Assembly (NCBI RefSeq): GCF_039538005.1
Contig: NZ_BAABBO010000016.1
Span: 28,306-92,305 of the forward strand
Direction: 5' to 3'
Length of the DNA: 64,000 nt
DNA from: Allohahella marinimesophila
GTDB lineage: Bacteria > Pseudomonadota > Gammaproteobacteria > Pseudomonadales > Oleiphilaceae
This document shows, piece after piece, positions 7,334-16,232 of the stretch (the stretch's first letter is position 1; every line of letters begins with the position of its first letter). Below the pieces are notes generated by a model, which did not search any database, was not told the DNA's origin, and saw nothing but the letters and a program-made list of their open reading frames with translations. The position numbers and the translations under genes are program-made.

Positions 7334-9268
7334 GTGGCCTTGTCCACAGCCCTGTTCCTGACGGCATCACTATCGGTTTCAGCATCCGAGACAGCTGATA
7401 CACTGACCCCAATATCACCTGCTGAACTCACGCAGCTCTCTACCGAGTCGACCTGGCTGCATCTGCTGCATTATCATCGGGCGGGCCTGTTATCGACATT
7501 TAGTAGCCAGGTCGACGACGACCGATTTTTTCTGAGTCCGAATGGGGCCACTGATCCAGAGGCTGAGATGCTCGCCACCATCGCGGCCTTTCAGCGAGGC
7601 GTGAGCGGCAACAACGCCGATGACTCTGCACAGTGCCGTTTCCCCGCCAGATTTCACTGGCTGAGCGAGCGTCTACCGGCACTGGAGCCACTGAGGCTTG
7701 ACTGCGCTGCCTTCCATGCCTGGTCGCAAAGGATCGGAGGCAAGGGGCTTAGCCTCGTCTTTCCCGCTGCCTTCATCAACAGCCCTTCGTCCATGTTCGG
7801 TCACACACTTATCCGGATCGACCGGGGAGAGGGCAGCAATCCGCTGCTCGACTACGCAGTAAACTATGCCGCGAACGCTAACGCAGCAGACGACCCACTC
7901 CTGTTCTCGATCAAAGGACTTGCCGGCGGCTACCCAGGTATCGTCAGCATCGTGCCGTATTATGAGAAAGTGAAGGAATATCACTTCCTTGAAAGTCGCA
8001 ATGTCTGGGAATACGAGCTCAAGGTCACTCAAGCGGAAGTCGATCAGTTCGTGCGTCATGTCTGGGAAGTGCAGCACGCGGAGATGGACTACTTTTTCTT
8101 TACTGAAAACTGTTCCTATCAGCTGCTGGCATTGCTGGATGCGAGTAGTGATCGATTCGACTTCACTGATGAATTCCTGGTGCGGGCCATTCCGGGTGAT
8201 ACGGTCAGAATTCTGGTCGAAAATGGGGTGGTCGGTGACACGGCATTTCGCCCCTCCGCCGCGACACAGCTCGCCGCCGAAACCGGTCAGCTTGATCAGC
8301 AGCAGGTCGCAGCGGTTCGCGATTATGTCGAGGTGTCCGAAGAGTCTCCGTCCGACTGGCTTGATACATTGCGTCAGGCTGGGCTCAATAGCGATGATGA
8401 CAGTAGTCGGATCCTGCTTGATACCGCCTATCGGTATGCCCGTTTCCTGGCTGCCAAAAAGAAGGTCAACATTCCTGGTCTGGGCCGTAAGACAGTTCAG
8501 TTATTGTCTGCCCGCAGCAAGCTCGGTCCCGCCTCTGCAGCCCCGTTAGTAGATCGACCTGCTGTTCGCGACGACGAAGGGCATGAGACCTTGCGTCTGG
8601 AAGCGAGTGCCGGTGTCGACGCGGACGAACCGTTTCTGGAGTTCGGCGTTCGGCCAGCCTTTCATGATCTGCTTGACCCTATGGGCGGCTACCCTGTAGG
8701 TGCATCGCTCGAAATGTTCCGGCTTCGTTTGCGTCAGGCGCTCTCTGAAGATGCGAAACTGAGGGTGCATGACCTGACGCTCATCGATATAGACTCGAGA
8801 GCCGTCGTGACACAGCTCGATCGGCCGCTCTCATGGGGGGTGGCAGCGGGCTTCAACAGAGAGTCCACCTACGAGCCTTTCGCGCCGTATTTGCAACCCT
8901 CTGTTGGCTTGACCTATGCCCTGGGTGACCAGCCCTCGCTTGCAGGTTCAGGCGATCCGTTGAGCGGTTGGCTCTTCACGGCTCGGGTGAACGGCAGTCT
9001 TCGCCTTCACGCCGATATAGAATCTGGTTTTGCGCTGGCGTCCGGACCTGAGCTCGCCCTGTTGAGGCAGTCAGATCAATTCTCGGTCTCGCTGGTGGCT
9101 GCGCAGTACTTCCGAGTCGCGGGCCGGAAGACCGATCCGTCTGCTGTCGATATCACCGGCGCCTTGCATTTCAACAGGTCGCTGCAATTGAGACTGTCTA
9201 CTGGCTACGAAGATGATTCAGCTGCTCAAGGCTGGGGTGGGCGCGCGGGGTTTTATGTGGCCTTCTAA
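7334..9268 (+). CDS. DUF4105 (Lnb N-terminal periplasmic domain) protein with C-terminal barrel-like region
   Basis: A 644-residue exported protein. A short signal peptide (LSTALFLTASLSVSAS) is followed by the DUF4105 domain at about residues 140-310, with the conserved motifs SMFGHTLIRID and FTENCSYQLLALL. The C-terminal third is rich in alternating beta-strand patterns and ends in GGRAGFYVAF, with a terminal Phe as in outer-membrane barrels. The invariant His and Cys in the two motifs could form a papain-like active site (inference; see findings). The start is GTG without a clear ribosome-binding site, but no alternative exists before the upstream in-frame stop. It is translationally linked to the next gene (14-bp overlap). 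Confidence 0.85.
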   Translation: MALSTALFLTASLSVSASETADTLTPISPAELTQLSTESTWLHLLHYHRAGLLSTFSSQVDDDRFFLSPNGATDPEAEMLATIAAFQRGVSGNNADDSAQCRFPARFHWLSERLPALEPLRLDCAAFHAWSQRIGGKGLSLVFPAAFINSPSSMFGHTLIRIDRGEGSNPLLDYAVNYAANANAADDPLLFSIKGLAGGYPGIVSIVPYYEKVKEYHFLESRNVWEYELKVTQAEVDQFVRHVWEVQHAEMDYFFFTENCSYQLLALLDASSDRFDFTDEFLVRAIPGDTVRILVENGVVGDTAFRPSAATQLAAETGQLDQQQVAAVRDYVEVSEESPSDWLDTLRQAGLNSDDDSSRILLDTAYRYARFLAAKKKVNIPGLGRKTVQLLSARSKLGPASAAPLVDRPAVRDDEGHETLRLEASAGVDADEPFLEFGVRPAFHDLLDPMGGYPVGASLEMFRLRLRQALSEDAKLRVHDLTLIDIDSRAVVTQLDRPLSWGVAAGFNRESTYEPFAPYLQPSVGLTYALGDQPSLAGSGDPLSGWLFTARVNGSLRLHADIESGFALASGPELALLRQSDQFSVSLVAAQYFRVAGRKTDPSAVDITGALHFNRSLQLRLSTGYEDDSAAQGWGGRAGFYVAF

Positions 9269-10133
9269 CTACCAGAAAACTGCTGCGCTGATGCTCGTGC
9301 TGCTATTGAGCGGCTGCGAAAGCCTGACGAGCATGCTGTTCTATCCACAAACGCAGTATCTGCAGACACCACAGCGCTACGCGCTGGCGTGGCAGTCAGT
9401 TGAACTGAAGGCGCGGGATGGCACGCGACTCAGCAACTGGTATTTGCCTGCTGTAGGTGAAACAAAAGCCAGAGTGCTGTTCCTGCACGGCAACGGAGAG
9501 AATATTTCTACCCACCTGAATGCAGTCGCCTGGCTTCCGGCAGAGGGCTACGCCGTGTTTCTGCTCGACTATCGGGGCTACGGTCAGTCTGATGGCGAGC
9601 CTTTGTTGCCAGCCGTTTTTCAGGATATCCATGCGGCCCATGAGTGGTTGCTGAGCCAGAATGAGGACTCTCCTGTCGTGCTGATGGGGCAGAGTATCGG
9701 CGGGGCGCTGGGGCTCAGCTATGCTGGCAGCTATCGTAGAGAACTGCCGCAGTTTGATGCGCTGGTCATCGAGTCTGCGCCAGCATCGCTGCCGCAGGTC
9801 GCCAGGGAGGCAATGGCCAAACACTGGCTGACATGGCTGCTGCAGGTGCCGGCGCAGTTATTGTTACCGAATGCCTACGATGCTGAGCTCAATGTGAAGT
9901 CGCTCGCGAATGAGCCGATCATGTTGCTGCACGGAACGCAGGACAGCATCGTCAGCATCGATCACCTTCAGCAACTGCAGGACAAGCTGCCGAAGGCGAA
10001 GGTTCTACGATACCCTGATGGGCATATTCGCGGCTTCGCCAGCCAGTCGGTCCGTGAGGCGGTAACCGACTTTCTGACGCCAGAGGGCTGGTCTACAGTG
10101 CTGCGAGCGCCGCCTCATAGTCTGGCTCGTTAG
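9255..10133 (+). CDS. Alpha/beta-hydrolase lipoprotein (BEM46/ABHD13-like)
   Basis: A 292-residue alpha/beta hydrolase carried on a lipoprotein signal: the hydrophobic stretch ALMLVLLLSGC provides a lipobox with Cys at about residue 21. It has the oxyanion segment LHGNGENIS, the nucleophile elbow GQSIGG (Ser) and a late catalytic region with DSIVSIDH and DGHIRG (Asp, His). The ATG chosen precedes the lipoprotein signal directly; a longer frame would bury it inside the upstream gene. The substrate is unknown (esterase or peptidase-like). It follows the DUF4105 gene with an overlap and runs tail-to-tail into tpx, with 41 bp of overlap. Confidence 0.85.
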   Translation: MWPSNYQKTAALMLVLLLSGCESLTSMLFYPQTQYLQTPQRYALAWQSVELKARDGTRLSNWYLPAVGETKARVLFLHGNGENISTHLNAVAWLPAEGYAVFLLDYRGYGQSDGEPLLPAVFQDIHAAHEWLLSQNEDSPVVLMGQSIGGALGLSYAGSYRRELPQFDALVIESAPASLPQVAREAMAKHWLTWLLQVPAQLLLPNAYDAELNVKSLANEPIMLLHGTQDSIVSIDHLQQLQDKLPKAKVLRYPDGHIRGFASQSVREAVTDFLTPEGWSTVLRAPPHSLAR

Positions 10134-10593
10134 CTATTTCAGCGACCTGCTCGCTGTGAAGCACCCGACCTTCTTCATCAATGACGACGATGGCACGTGA
10201 CAGGATGCCTTTCAGCGGGCCATCGGTCATGAGTACACCGTAGTCCCTGCCGAAGTTGCCATTTCTGAAGATGGAAGCCACCACTACATTGCTGATGCCT
10301 TCAGCGCCGCAAAATCGGCCGATAGCGAACGGAAGATCCGCCGAAATACAGATGACCTTCGTGCCCGCCTGCTGGGCGGCCTTTTCGTTGAACTTGCGAA
10401 CGGACGTTGCACACGTCGGGGTATCGACGCTCGGGAAGATATTGAGCACGACCTTGCTGCCCTTGTAGTCCGCGAGCGAAATTTCGGACATATCCGCCTT
10501 GACGGCCGTAAAGTCAGGGGCATCGTCGCCTTTGGCGGGAAGATCTCCATAGGTAGTCACTGTCGAACCTTTCAATGTCGGCTGAGCCATCAT
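10093..10593 (-). CDS. tpx: Thiol peroxidase Tpx
   Basis: Tpx is an atypical 2-Cys peroxiredoxin that reduces hydrogen peroxide and alkyl hydroperoxides with thioredoxin as donor. The 166-residue protein has the peroxidatic Cys61 in SVDTPTCATSVR and the resolving Cys95 in FAIGRFCGAEG, the same positions as in E. coli Tpx. Other markers are GDDAPDF and the C-terminal YEAALAAL. The gene follows gatB on the same strand after 66 bp, so it may be partly co-transcribed but probably has its own promoter. Its 3' end overlaps the convergent hydrolase gene. Confidence 0.96.
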   Translation of the reverse strand: MMAQPTLKGSTVTTYGDLPAKGDDAPDFTAVKADMSEISLADYKGSKVVLNIFPSVDTPTCATSVRKFNEKAAQQAGTKVICISADLPFAIGRFCGAEGISNVVVASIFRNGNFGRDYGVLMTDGPLKGILSRAIVVIDEEGRVLHSEQVAEIANEPDYEAALAAL

Positions 10594-10659
10594 TCTATTC
10601 CTTGTAGTGAAGTGCTGTGGTTAAAGCCTGATTCTGCAGTTACATGATGCCCTAAACAC

Positions 10660-12108
10660 TTATTCCGGCAGTTTCTGCTTCAGGATGGTATTGACCTGTT
10701 GGGGGTTCGCCTTGCCCTTGCTGGCCTGCATGACCTGACCTACGAAGAACCCGATCATCTTGCCACGTTTGGCCGGCTCAGCAGACTGATACTGCTCGAC
10801 CTGGGCCGGGTTTGCCGCGATGACCTGATCAACGATGCCCTCTATCGCGCCGCTGTCTGTGACTTGCTTCAGACCTTGTTTCTCGATGATCTCGTCAGCG
10901 CTACCGCCTTCTGCCCACATCGTATCGAAGACAGTCTTGGCGATCTTTCCCGAAATCGTGTTGTCACAGATTCTGGCGATCAGGCCACCGAGTTGCCCTG
11001 GTGTGAGTGGTGCGGCTTCAATGGAAATGCTGTCCTGATTCAGTCGCTTGCTGACTTCACCCATTAGCCAGTTGGCACTCAGCTTGGCATCTCCGGATTC
11101 CCGCGCTGTCGCTTCGAAGAAGTCAGCGAGTGGCCGCGTAGCGGTCAAAAGGCCAGCATCGTAGTCAGACAAACCATACTCTGATTCGAAACGCGCGGCT
11201 TTTGCTTCAGGTAGTTCAGGTAAGCTGTCTCGTATGGCCTGGATATAGGCGTCGTCGATGACGACCGGCAACAGATCCGGGTCAGGGAAGTAACGATAAT
11301 CGTTGGCGAACTCCTTGCTGCGCATGGGACGGGTCTCGTCCTTGTCTGCATCATATAGGCGCGTTTCCTGGGTAATGGCGCCGCCATCCTCAAGAATATC
11401 GATCTGCCGCTCGATTTCGCCGTTAATCGCTTTCTCGACGAACTTGAAGGAGTTGACGTTTTTCGTTTCTGTGCGCGTGCCGAGCTCGGTGCTGCCAGCC
11501 TTCCTCACCGAAACGTTGCAGTCACAACGCATGGAGCCCTGAGACATATCGCCGTCGGAAATGCCAAGATAGGTAATAATGGTATGCAGCTTGCGGAGAT
11601 AGGCTACCGCCTCCTTCGCTGACTTGAGCTCTGGCTCTGAAACAATTTCCAGCAGCGGTGTGCCGGCGCGGTTGAGATCGATGCCGGTCATGCCTTGGAA
11701 GTCTTCATGGAGACTCTTGCCGGCATCCTCTTCCAGATGCGCGCGAGTCAGATTGATCGTGCGCTGCTGACCGTCTTCACCGCTCTCTATCGAGAGTGTG
11801 CCGCCAAGCACAATCGGCGCTTCGAGCTGACTGATCTGATAGCCCTTGGGCAGATCGGGATAAAAGTAGTTCTTGCGATCGAATACAGACTCATGATTGA
11901 TGTGGGCGCCAATGGCAAGGCCAAAGCGCACCGCCATTTCAAGCGCCTTCTCGTTGAATACCGGCAGCGTGCCCGGCAGGGCAAGATCGACAGGGCAGGC
12001 CTGGGTATTGGGCTCGGCGCCGAAGGCCGTGCTGCTGCCTGAGAATATCTTGGAGTCTGTCGCCAGCTGGACGTGAACTTCCAGTCCTATTACGGCCTCC
12101 CAGCTCAT
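10660..12108 (-). CDS. gatB: Aspartyl/glutamyl-tRNA(Asn/Gln) amidotransferase subunit B
   Basis: GatB is the kinase/tRNA-recognition subunit of the GatCAB amidotransferase, which converts Glu-tRNA(Gln) and Asp-tRNA(Asn) to the amidated forms. The 482-residue protein starts WEAVIGLEVHVQL, contains the catalytic-cradle motifs FDRKNYFYPDLPKGYQISQ and MRCDCNVSVR, and ends in the helical YqeY-like tail domain with GFFVGQVMQASKGKANP. It lies 22 bp after gatA and is the third gene of gatC-gatA-gatB. The presence of GatCAB implies at least one indirect amidation pathway; which synthetases the organism has is not visible here. Confidence 0.97.
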   Translation of the reverse strand: MSWEAVIGLEVHVQLATDSKIFSGSSTAFGAEPNTQACPVDLALPGTLPVFNEKALEMAVRFGLAIGAHINHESVFDRKNYFYPDLPKGYQISQLEAPIVLGGTLSIESGEDGQQRTINLTRAHLEEDAGKSLHEDFQGMTGIDLNRAGTPLLEIVSEPELKSAKEAVAYLRKLHTIITYLGISDGDMSQGSMRCDCNVSVRKAGSTELGTRTETKNVNSFKFVEKAINGEIERQIDILEDGGAITQETRLYDADKDETRPMRSKEFANDYRYFPDPDLLPVVIDDAYIQAIRDSLPELPEAKAARFESEYGLSDYDAGLLTATRPLADFFEATARESGDAKLSANWLMGEVSKRLNQDSISIEAAPLTPGQLGGLIARICDNTISGKIAKTVFDTMWAEGGSADEIIEKQGLKQVTDSGAIEGIVDQVIAANPAQVEQYQSAEPAKRGKMIGFFVGQVMQASKGKANPQQVNTILKQKLPE

Positions 12109-12130
12109 CGTGGTGTCCTCGCAATCGTGC

Positions 12131-13612
12131 TCATTTCATCTCTCGTGCAGATGAAGGTGGTGTTCTGCTGTGCCAGTCGGTCAACTGCTGCCACTGGTGG
12201 GCGACGTTGAGCAGCCTGGCTTCATCAAAGTAGTTCCCGATCAGCTGCATGCCGAGTGGCAGACTCGTGCCAGAGGCGTCTGCCGTACCGCAAGGTACCG
12301 AGATGGCAGGCAGTCCAGCTAGACTGACTGGTATGGTGAACAGATCTTCCTTGTACATGCTGACTGGATCATCGGTTTTTTCGCCAAGACGGAATGCAGC
12401 ACCGAGCGTGACCGGTGCCAGTAGCAGATCGACCTGATCGAGCGCATCGATAAAGTCATTCTTGACCAGCCTGCGGACGCGCTGCGCCTGCTTGTAGAAC
12501 GCATCCTGGTAGCCCGCCGAAAGCGCGAAAGTACCAATCAGGATACGGCGCTGGACTTCAGCGCCAAAGCCTTCGCTGCGCGAGCGGGCATAGAGATCGG
12601 CGAGATCGCGGGCGCTGTTGCATCGATGACCAAACCTGACGCCGTCGAAGCGCGACAGGTTGGTAGAGGCTTCCGCCGGAGCGATGATGTAATAGGCTGA
12701 CAGCGCCAGGTTGCTGTGGGGCAGCGAGACGTCGACAAACGTAACGCCCTGCTGTTCCAGCGCCTTTTTAGCCTCCATGATGGCGTTTAGTACCGGACCC
12801 TCGCCGAGCGCCTCGAAATACTCTTTCGGCAAGCCAACCCGCAGCCCCTGCAAGGGCTTGTTGATGTCCTTGAGATAGTCGGCAACAGGTTCGGCGCTGG
12901 ATGTGGAGTCGCGATCATCGGGGCCGGCAATGGCTGTCAGCATCAGAGCGGCGTCATAGGCCGTGCGTGTCATCGGGCCGGCTTGGTCCAGGCTCGACGC
13001 ATAGGCCACCATGCCGTAGCGGGAGGTCCGGCCATAAGTCGGCTTCAGACCGGTGATGCCGCAGTAGGCCGCAGGCTGTCGAATCGAGCCGCCGGTATCA
13101 GTGCCGAGTGCACCGAGGCACAGACCCGCTGCAACCGCTGCAGCGGAGCCGCCACTCGATCCGCCGGGTACATGCTCTTTATGCCAGGGATTTCGCACCG
13201 GGCCGAAAAAGCTGTTTTCATTCGACGAGCCCATGGCGAATTCGTCCATGTTGGTCTTGCCAAGGAAAACGGCACCCGTTTGCAGCAGGCGTGAGCTGGC
13301 TGTCGACTCGAAAGGCGAAACGTAGTTCTCGAGCATCTTCGAGCCACAGGTTGTCGGCATCAGTTCCGTGCAGAAGAGATCCTTGATCGCCAATGGAATG
13401 CCAGCCAGGTCGAGTGGCGCATCTTTCAATGCCAGGTCCCTAGCGTAGGTGGTCTGCTGTTCCAGTTGGTCTTCAGTGGCTATGGTGATGTAAGCGTTAA
13501 GCTCAGGCTGTGCATCGCGAGCGCGAGTAGCGAATTCCGTGACGAGTTCCTTGATCGAGAACTCGCCGTTTCTCAGTCCCTTCAGGGCGGACTGTATGGT
13601 ATCTGGGAACAT
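12131..13612 (-). CDS. gatA: Aspartyl/glutamyl-tRNA(Asn/Gln) amidotransferase subunit A
   Basis: GatA is the glutaminase subunit that releases ammonia for transamidation. The 493-residue amidase-signature protein has the catalytic Ser-cisSer-Lys set: Lys in AIKDLFCTE, then the GSSGGSAAAVAAG segment and Ser in GTDTGGSIRQPAAYCG. The start is set at the ATG giving MFPDTIQSALKGLRNGEFS, where family homology begins; a longer version would need a TTG within the gatC-gatA spacer. The 99-bp spacer to gatC is unusually long for this operon and holds no other gene. Confidence 0.96.
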   Translation of the reverse strand: MFPDTIQSALKGLRNGEFSIKELVTEFATRARDAQPELNAYITIATEDQLEQQTTYARDLALKDAPLDLAGIPLAIKDLFCTELMPTTCGSKMLENYVSPFESTASSRLLQTGAVFLGKTNMDEFAMGSSNENSFFGPVRNPWHKEHVPGGSSGGSAAAVAAGLCLGALGTDTGGSIRQPAAYCGITGLKPTYGRTSRYGMVAYASSLDQAGPMTRTAYDAALMLTAIAGPDDRDSTSSAEPVADYLKDINKPLQGLRVGLPKEYFEALGEGPVLNAIMEAKKALEQQGVTFVDVSLPHSNLALSAYYIIAPAEASTNLSRFDGVRFGHRCNSARDLADLYARSRSEGFGAEVQRRILIGTFALSAGYQDAFYKQAQRVRRLVKNDFIDALDQVDLLLAPVTLGAAFRLGEKTDDPVSMYKEDLFTIPVSLAGLPAISVPCGTADASGTSLPLGMQLIGNYFDEARLLNVAHQWQQLTDWHSRTPPSSAREMK

Positions 13613-13711
13613 GATTGGCTTGTATTCCGCTATGAGTGGCGTGCGTGGTTGGCAAGATATGGCCGAATGTTGCTGTATTTCAGGTGACAATACAACTCGG
13701 TGAGCCGCGGC

Positions 13712-13993
13712 TTATTCGACGACTCTCGGCACCAGGAACAGGCCTGCTTCGGTAAGCGGGGCGCACTTCTGGTAGCGCTCGCGATCATCGGGCTCAGTAA
13801 CGACATCGGGTCGCAGTCGCTGCGTCATCTCCAGCGGATTGAGTAGTGGGGCAGTCTGGCTCGTATCCACCGATTGCAGTTGCTCGACGAAGTGAAGGAT
13901 GCGATCGACGTCATCGCGCAGACTCATATCCGAAGCGCAGTCCAGTCTTGCGAGTACGGCAAGCTGTGCAAGCTGTTCATCTGAAATGTTCAT
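13712..13993 (-). CDS. gatC: Aspartyl/glutamyl-tRNA(Asn/Gln) amidotransferase subunit C
   Basis: A 93-residue GatC, the small subunit that wraps around and stabilises GatA in the amidotransferase. It has the family pattern MNISDEQLAQLAVLARLD at the N-terminus and the conserved LNPLEMTQRLRPDVV in the middle, and is of normal length. It is the first gene of gatCAB and is divergent from mreB over 237 bp, an arrangement seen in pseudomonads. Confidence 0.95.
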   Translation of the reverse strand: MNISDEQLAQLAVLARLDCASDMSLRDDVDRILHFVEQLQSVDTSQTAPLLNPLEMTQRLRPDVVTEPDDRERYQKCAPLTEAGLFLVPRVVE

Positions 13994-14100
13994 TCAGGGC
14001 GTTCCTGTTCTGGAGGCTCTGCTCCATCTGCGTTGATAGGCATTGCAGTCTACTATCGACGGGCCGTGCTGTGAACAGCAGACGGCAGTTTCCAACTTGC

Positions 14101-14162
14101 TTGTACTGCGGGTGTACCCTTGCTAAAGTTGCCTGCAGTTCAGCCTGTGCGCCAGAGCACAG
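14101..14162 (+). promoter_or_regulatory. Candidate mreB promoter and leader hairpin
   Basis: TTGTAC (14101-14106) and TAAAGT (14124-14129) are spaced by 17 bp and resemble a sigma-70 promoter. A leader hairpin follows: CTGTGC (14145-14150) pairs with GCACAG (14157-14162) around 6 nt. A short palindrome, TGCTGT-GA-ACAGCA (14067-14080), lies just upstream and could be an operator. The remainder of the 237-bp gatC-mreB gap shows nothing further. Confidence 0.35.
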
Positions 14163-14230
14163 ATGATTGGTCTTTTCTTACTCAGCTTTCAAACCAGCTC
14201 TGTGCATTCTCAAGGAACTAGCAGCTTACA

Positions 14231-15268
14231 ATGTTCAAACGTCTCCGTGGCTTATTTTCCAGTGATCTGTCCATCGATCTTGGAACGGCTAACACGCTTA
14301 TTTATGTCCGCGGTCGCGGGATCGTTCTGGATGAACCTTCAGTGGTGGCCATTCGTCGTCAGGGCGCTACCAAGTCCGTCGCCGCTGTGGGCGCAGAAGC
14401 CAAACGCATGCTTGGCAGAACCCCCGGCAACATCACTGCGATCCGTCCTCTGAAAGATGGCGTCATTGCCGATTTCCAGGTTACCGAAAAGATGCTCCAG
14501 CACTTTATCCACAAGGTGCATGAGAACAGTTTCATTACACCGAGCCCACGGGTTCTGGTCTGCATTCCCAGTCGCTCCACCGAAGTCGAGCGTAAAGCTA
14601 TTCGTGAGTCGGCCATGGGCGCTGGCGCTCGTGAGGTCTTTCTCATCGAAGAGCCCATGGCTGCGGCCATCGGTGCCGGGCTGCCCGTAGAGGATGCCAA
14701 CGGTTCGATGGTGGTGGATATTGGTGGTGGTACCACCGAAATCGCTATCATTTCATTGAACGGCATTGTATTTGCCAATTCCGTTCGCGTCGGCGGCGAT
14801 CGTTTCGACGAAGCCATCGTGGCCTATGTGCGCAGAAACTATGGCGCCCTCATTGGTGATGCCACTGCCGAGCGGATCAAGCTGGAGATAGGCTGCGCCT
14901 ACGAAGGTCTCGAGCTGAGAGAAATCGATGTTCGTGGTCGTAATCTCGCCGAGGGTGTGCCACGTAGCTTTGCACTGAACAGCGAAGAGATTCTCGAAGC
15001 GCTGCAGGATGACCTGGCGACTATCGTGCAGGCCTGCAAGGGTGCTCTCGAAGAGTCTCCGCCAGAGCTGGCCTCTGATATCGCCGAGCGCGGTATCGTG
15101 CTGACTGGTGGCGGTGCGCTTCTGCGGGGACTGGATCGACTGATTTCAGAAGAAACCGGTTTGCCGGTCATCGTCGCTGATGACCCTCTCACCTGCGTCG
15201 CCCGTGGTGGTGGACGCGCCCTCGAAGTGATGGATCAGCGCGGAGCCGGTCTCTTCTTTATGGATTAG
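14231..15268 (+). CDS. mreB: Rod shape-determining protein MreB
   Basis: MreB is the bacterial actin homologue that forms membrane-associated filaments and directs the elongasome for rod shape. The 345-residue protein has the N-terminal amphipathic MFKRLRGLF, the phosphate-1 motif DLSIDLGTANTLIYV, the phosphate-2 motif VDIGGGTTEIAIIS and the adenosine motif GIVLTGGGALLRGL, at normal length. It begins the rightward mreB-mreC-mreD operon, divergent from gatC. A stable stem-loop follows the stop codon, which could allow more mreB than mreC product. Confidence 0.98.
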   Translation: MFKRLRGLFSSDLSIDLGTANTLIYVRGRGIVLDEPSVVAIRRQGATKSVAAVGAEAKRMLGRTPGNITAIRPLKDGVIADFQVTEKMLQHFIHKVHENSFITPSPRVLVCIPSRSTEVERKAIRESAMGAGAREVFLIEEPMAAAIGAGLPVEDANGSMVVDIGGGTTEIAIISLNGIVFANSVRVGGDRFDEAIVAYVRRNYGALIGDATAERIKLEIGCAYEGLELREIDVRGRNLAEGVPRSFALNSEEILEALQDDLATIVQACKGALEESPPELASDIAERGIVLTGGGALLRGLDRLISEETGLPVIVADDPLTCVARGGGRALEVMDQRGAGLFFMD

Positions 15269-15300
15269 GCGATGCGGCTGCAAAAGCAGTCCGCATACGC
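15269..15300 (+). other. Intercistronic stem-loop between mreB and mreC
   Basis: Immediately after the mreB stop, 15269-15281 can pair with 15286-15300 around an AAAA loop. The stem is about 13 bp with two single-base bulges (A97 and T90 positions of the right arm) and contains the ATGCGG/CCGCAT core. No T-run follows, so it is more likely an mRNA processing, stability or partial attenuation element than a complete terminator. Confidence 0.5.
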
Positions 15301-15336
15301 TAGTCTGTAAACAGAAAGAACATCGGAGAGCGTTTC

Positions 15337-16212
15337 ATCAAGACCATCTTCGCACGAGGCCCCTTGCTGGGGTTCCGCATTTTACTGGTTGGCGTCTTGT
15401 CGCTAGCCATAGGTGTGGCTGACCTGAAGCTGGACTGGCTGGATTCACTGAAGGAAAGTATGTCCGTGCTGCTGGTGCCGGTGCAGTGGAGTGTGCAGCT
15501 GCCTGGCCGGATCGGCGACTTCGGTGAGTCCATTACCGAGTCCCGATCGAGCCTGCTGGAAAAGAACGCTTCACTTGAAAATCGTCTCCGCATCCTCCAG
15601 GTCAAAGCACTCAAGACCGCCTCCCTGACTGCAGAAGTCAATCGTTTGCGGGCCCTGCTCAATGCCTCGGCCTTTGTCGATGAATCTGTTCTCGTGGCCG
15701 AAATCATTGGAATCAATCCGGATCCTTACATGCACGAGGTCATGATCAACAAAGGCTCGAACGATGGCGTGTTCGAGGGCCAGCCACTGCTCGATTCCAT
15801 GGGCCTCATGGGCCAGGTCACCGCCGTTACGCCCTATAGTGCCCGTGTCCTGCTCATCGCGGACAGCGCGCACGCCATTCCCATCGAGGTCAATCGCAAC
15901 GGCTCGCGAGGTATCCTCGTCGGTACGGGTGTGCTGGATCGTCTGGAGTTGGTGAACATACCGGATACCACAGATATCAAGGTCGGAGACATGCTGGTGA
16001 GCTCGGGATTGGGGGGCCGCTTTCCCAAAGGCTATCCAGTGGCACGGGTGGAGTCGGTGACGCACGATCCTGGTTTGCCGTTCGCCCAGATTTACGCGAG
16101 GCCATTGGCCGAATTGAACAGGAGCAAGCACGTGCTGCTGGTATTCAAGCGGCCCGGAGAAGATCGTGCCTTGCCCAACATTGTAGAGCAGCAGACCGAA
16201 CCGGCTTCCTAG
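15337..16212 (+). CDS. mreC: Rod shape-determining protein MreC (apparent ATC start)
   Basis: MreC is a bitopic inner-membrane protein of the elongasome that links MreB to PBP2 and RodA in the periplasm. The protein has a short cytoplasmic start, one transmembrane helix (FRILLVGVLSLAIGVADL), a coiled coil around residues 65-105, and two beta domains with VLLIADSAHAIPIEVNRNG and VSSGLGGRFPKGYPV. Family homology (KTIFARGPLLGFR, as KPxFxRGPSL elsewhere) starts at an ATC codon 6 nt after a strong GGAGAG site. No ATG, GTG or TTG lies upstream in frame. The first usual alternative is a TTG at 15364, which would delete conserved residues. Confidence 0.9.
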   Translation: MKTIFARGPLLGFRILLVGVLSLAIGVADLKLDWLDSLKESMSVLLVPVQWSVQLPGRIGDFGESITESRSSLLEKNASLENRLRILQVKALKTASLTAEVNRLRALLNASAFVDESVLVAEIIGINPDPYMHEVMINKGSNDGVFEGQPLLDSMGLMGQVTAVTPYSARVLLIADSAHAIPIEVNRNGSRGILVGTGVLDRLELVNIPDTTDIKVGDMLVSSGLGGRFPKGYPVARVESVTHDPGLPFAQIYARPLAELNRSKHVLLVFKRPGEDRALPNIVEQQTEPAS

Positions 16213-16232
16213 CCGGGTAGGCTGCAGAGCGA

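Noticed and set aside
14067..14080. LexA box before mreB
   Set aside because: TGCTGT-GA-ACAGCA has only 2 bp between CTGT and ACAG, whereas the LexA box needs 8.
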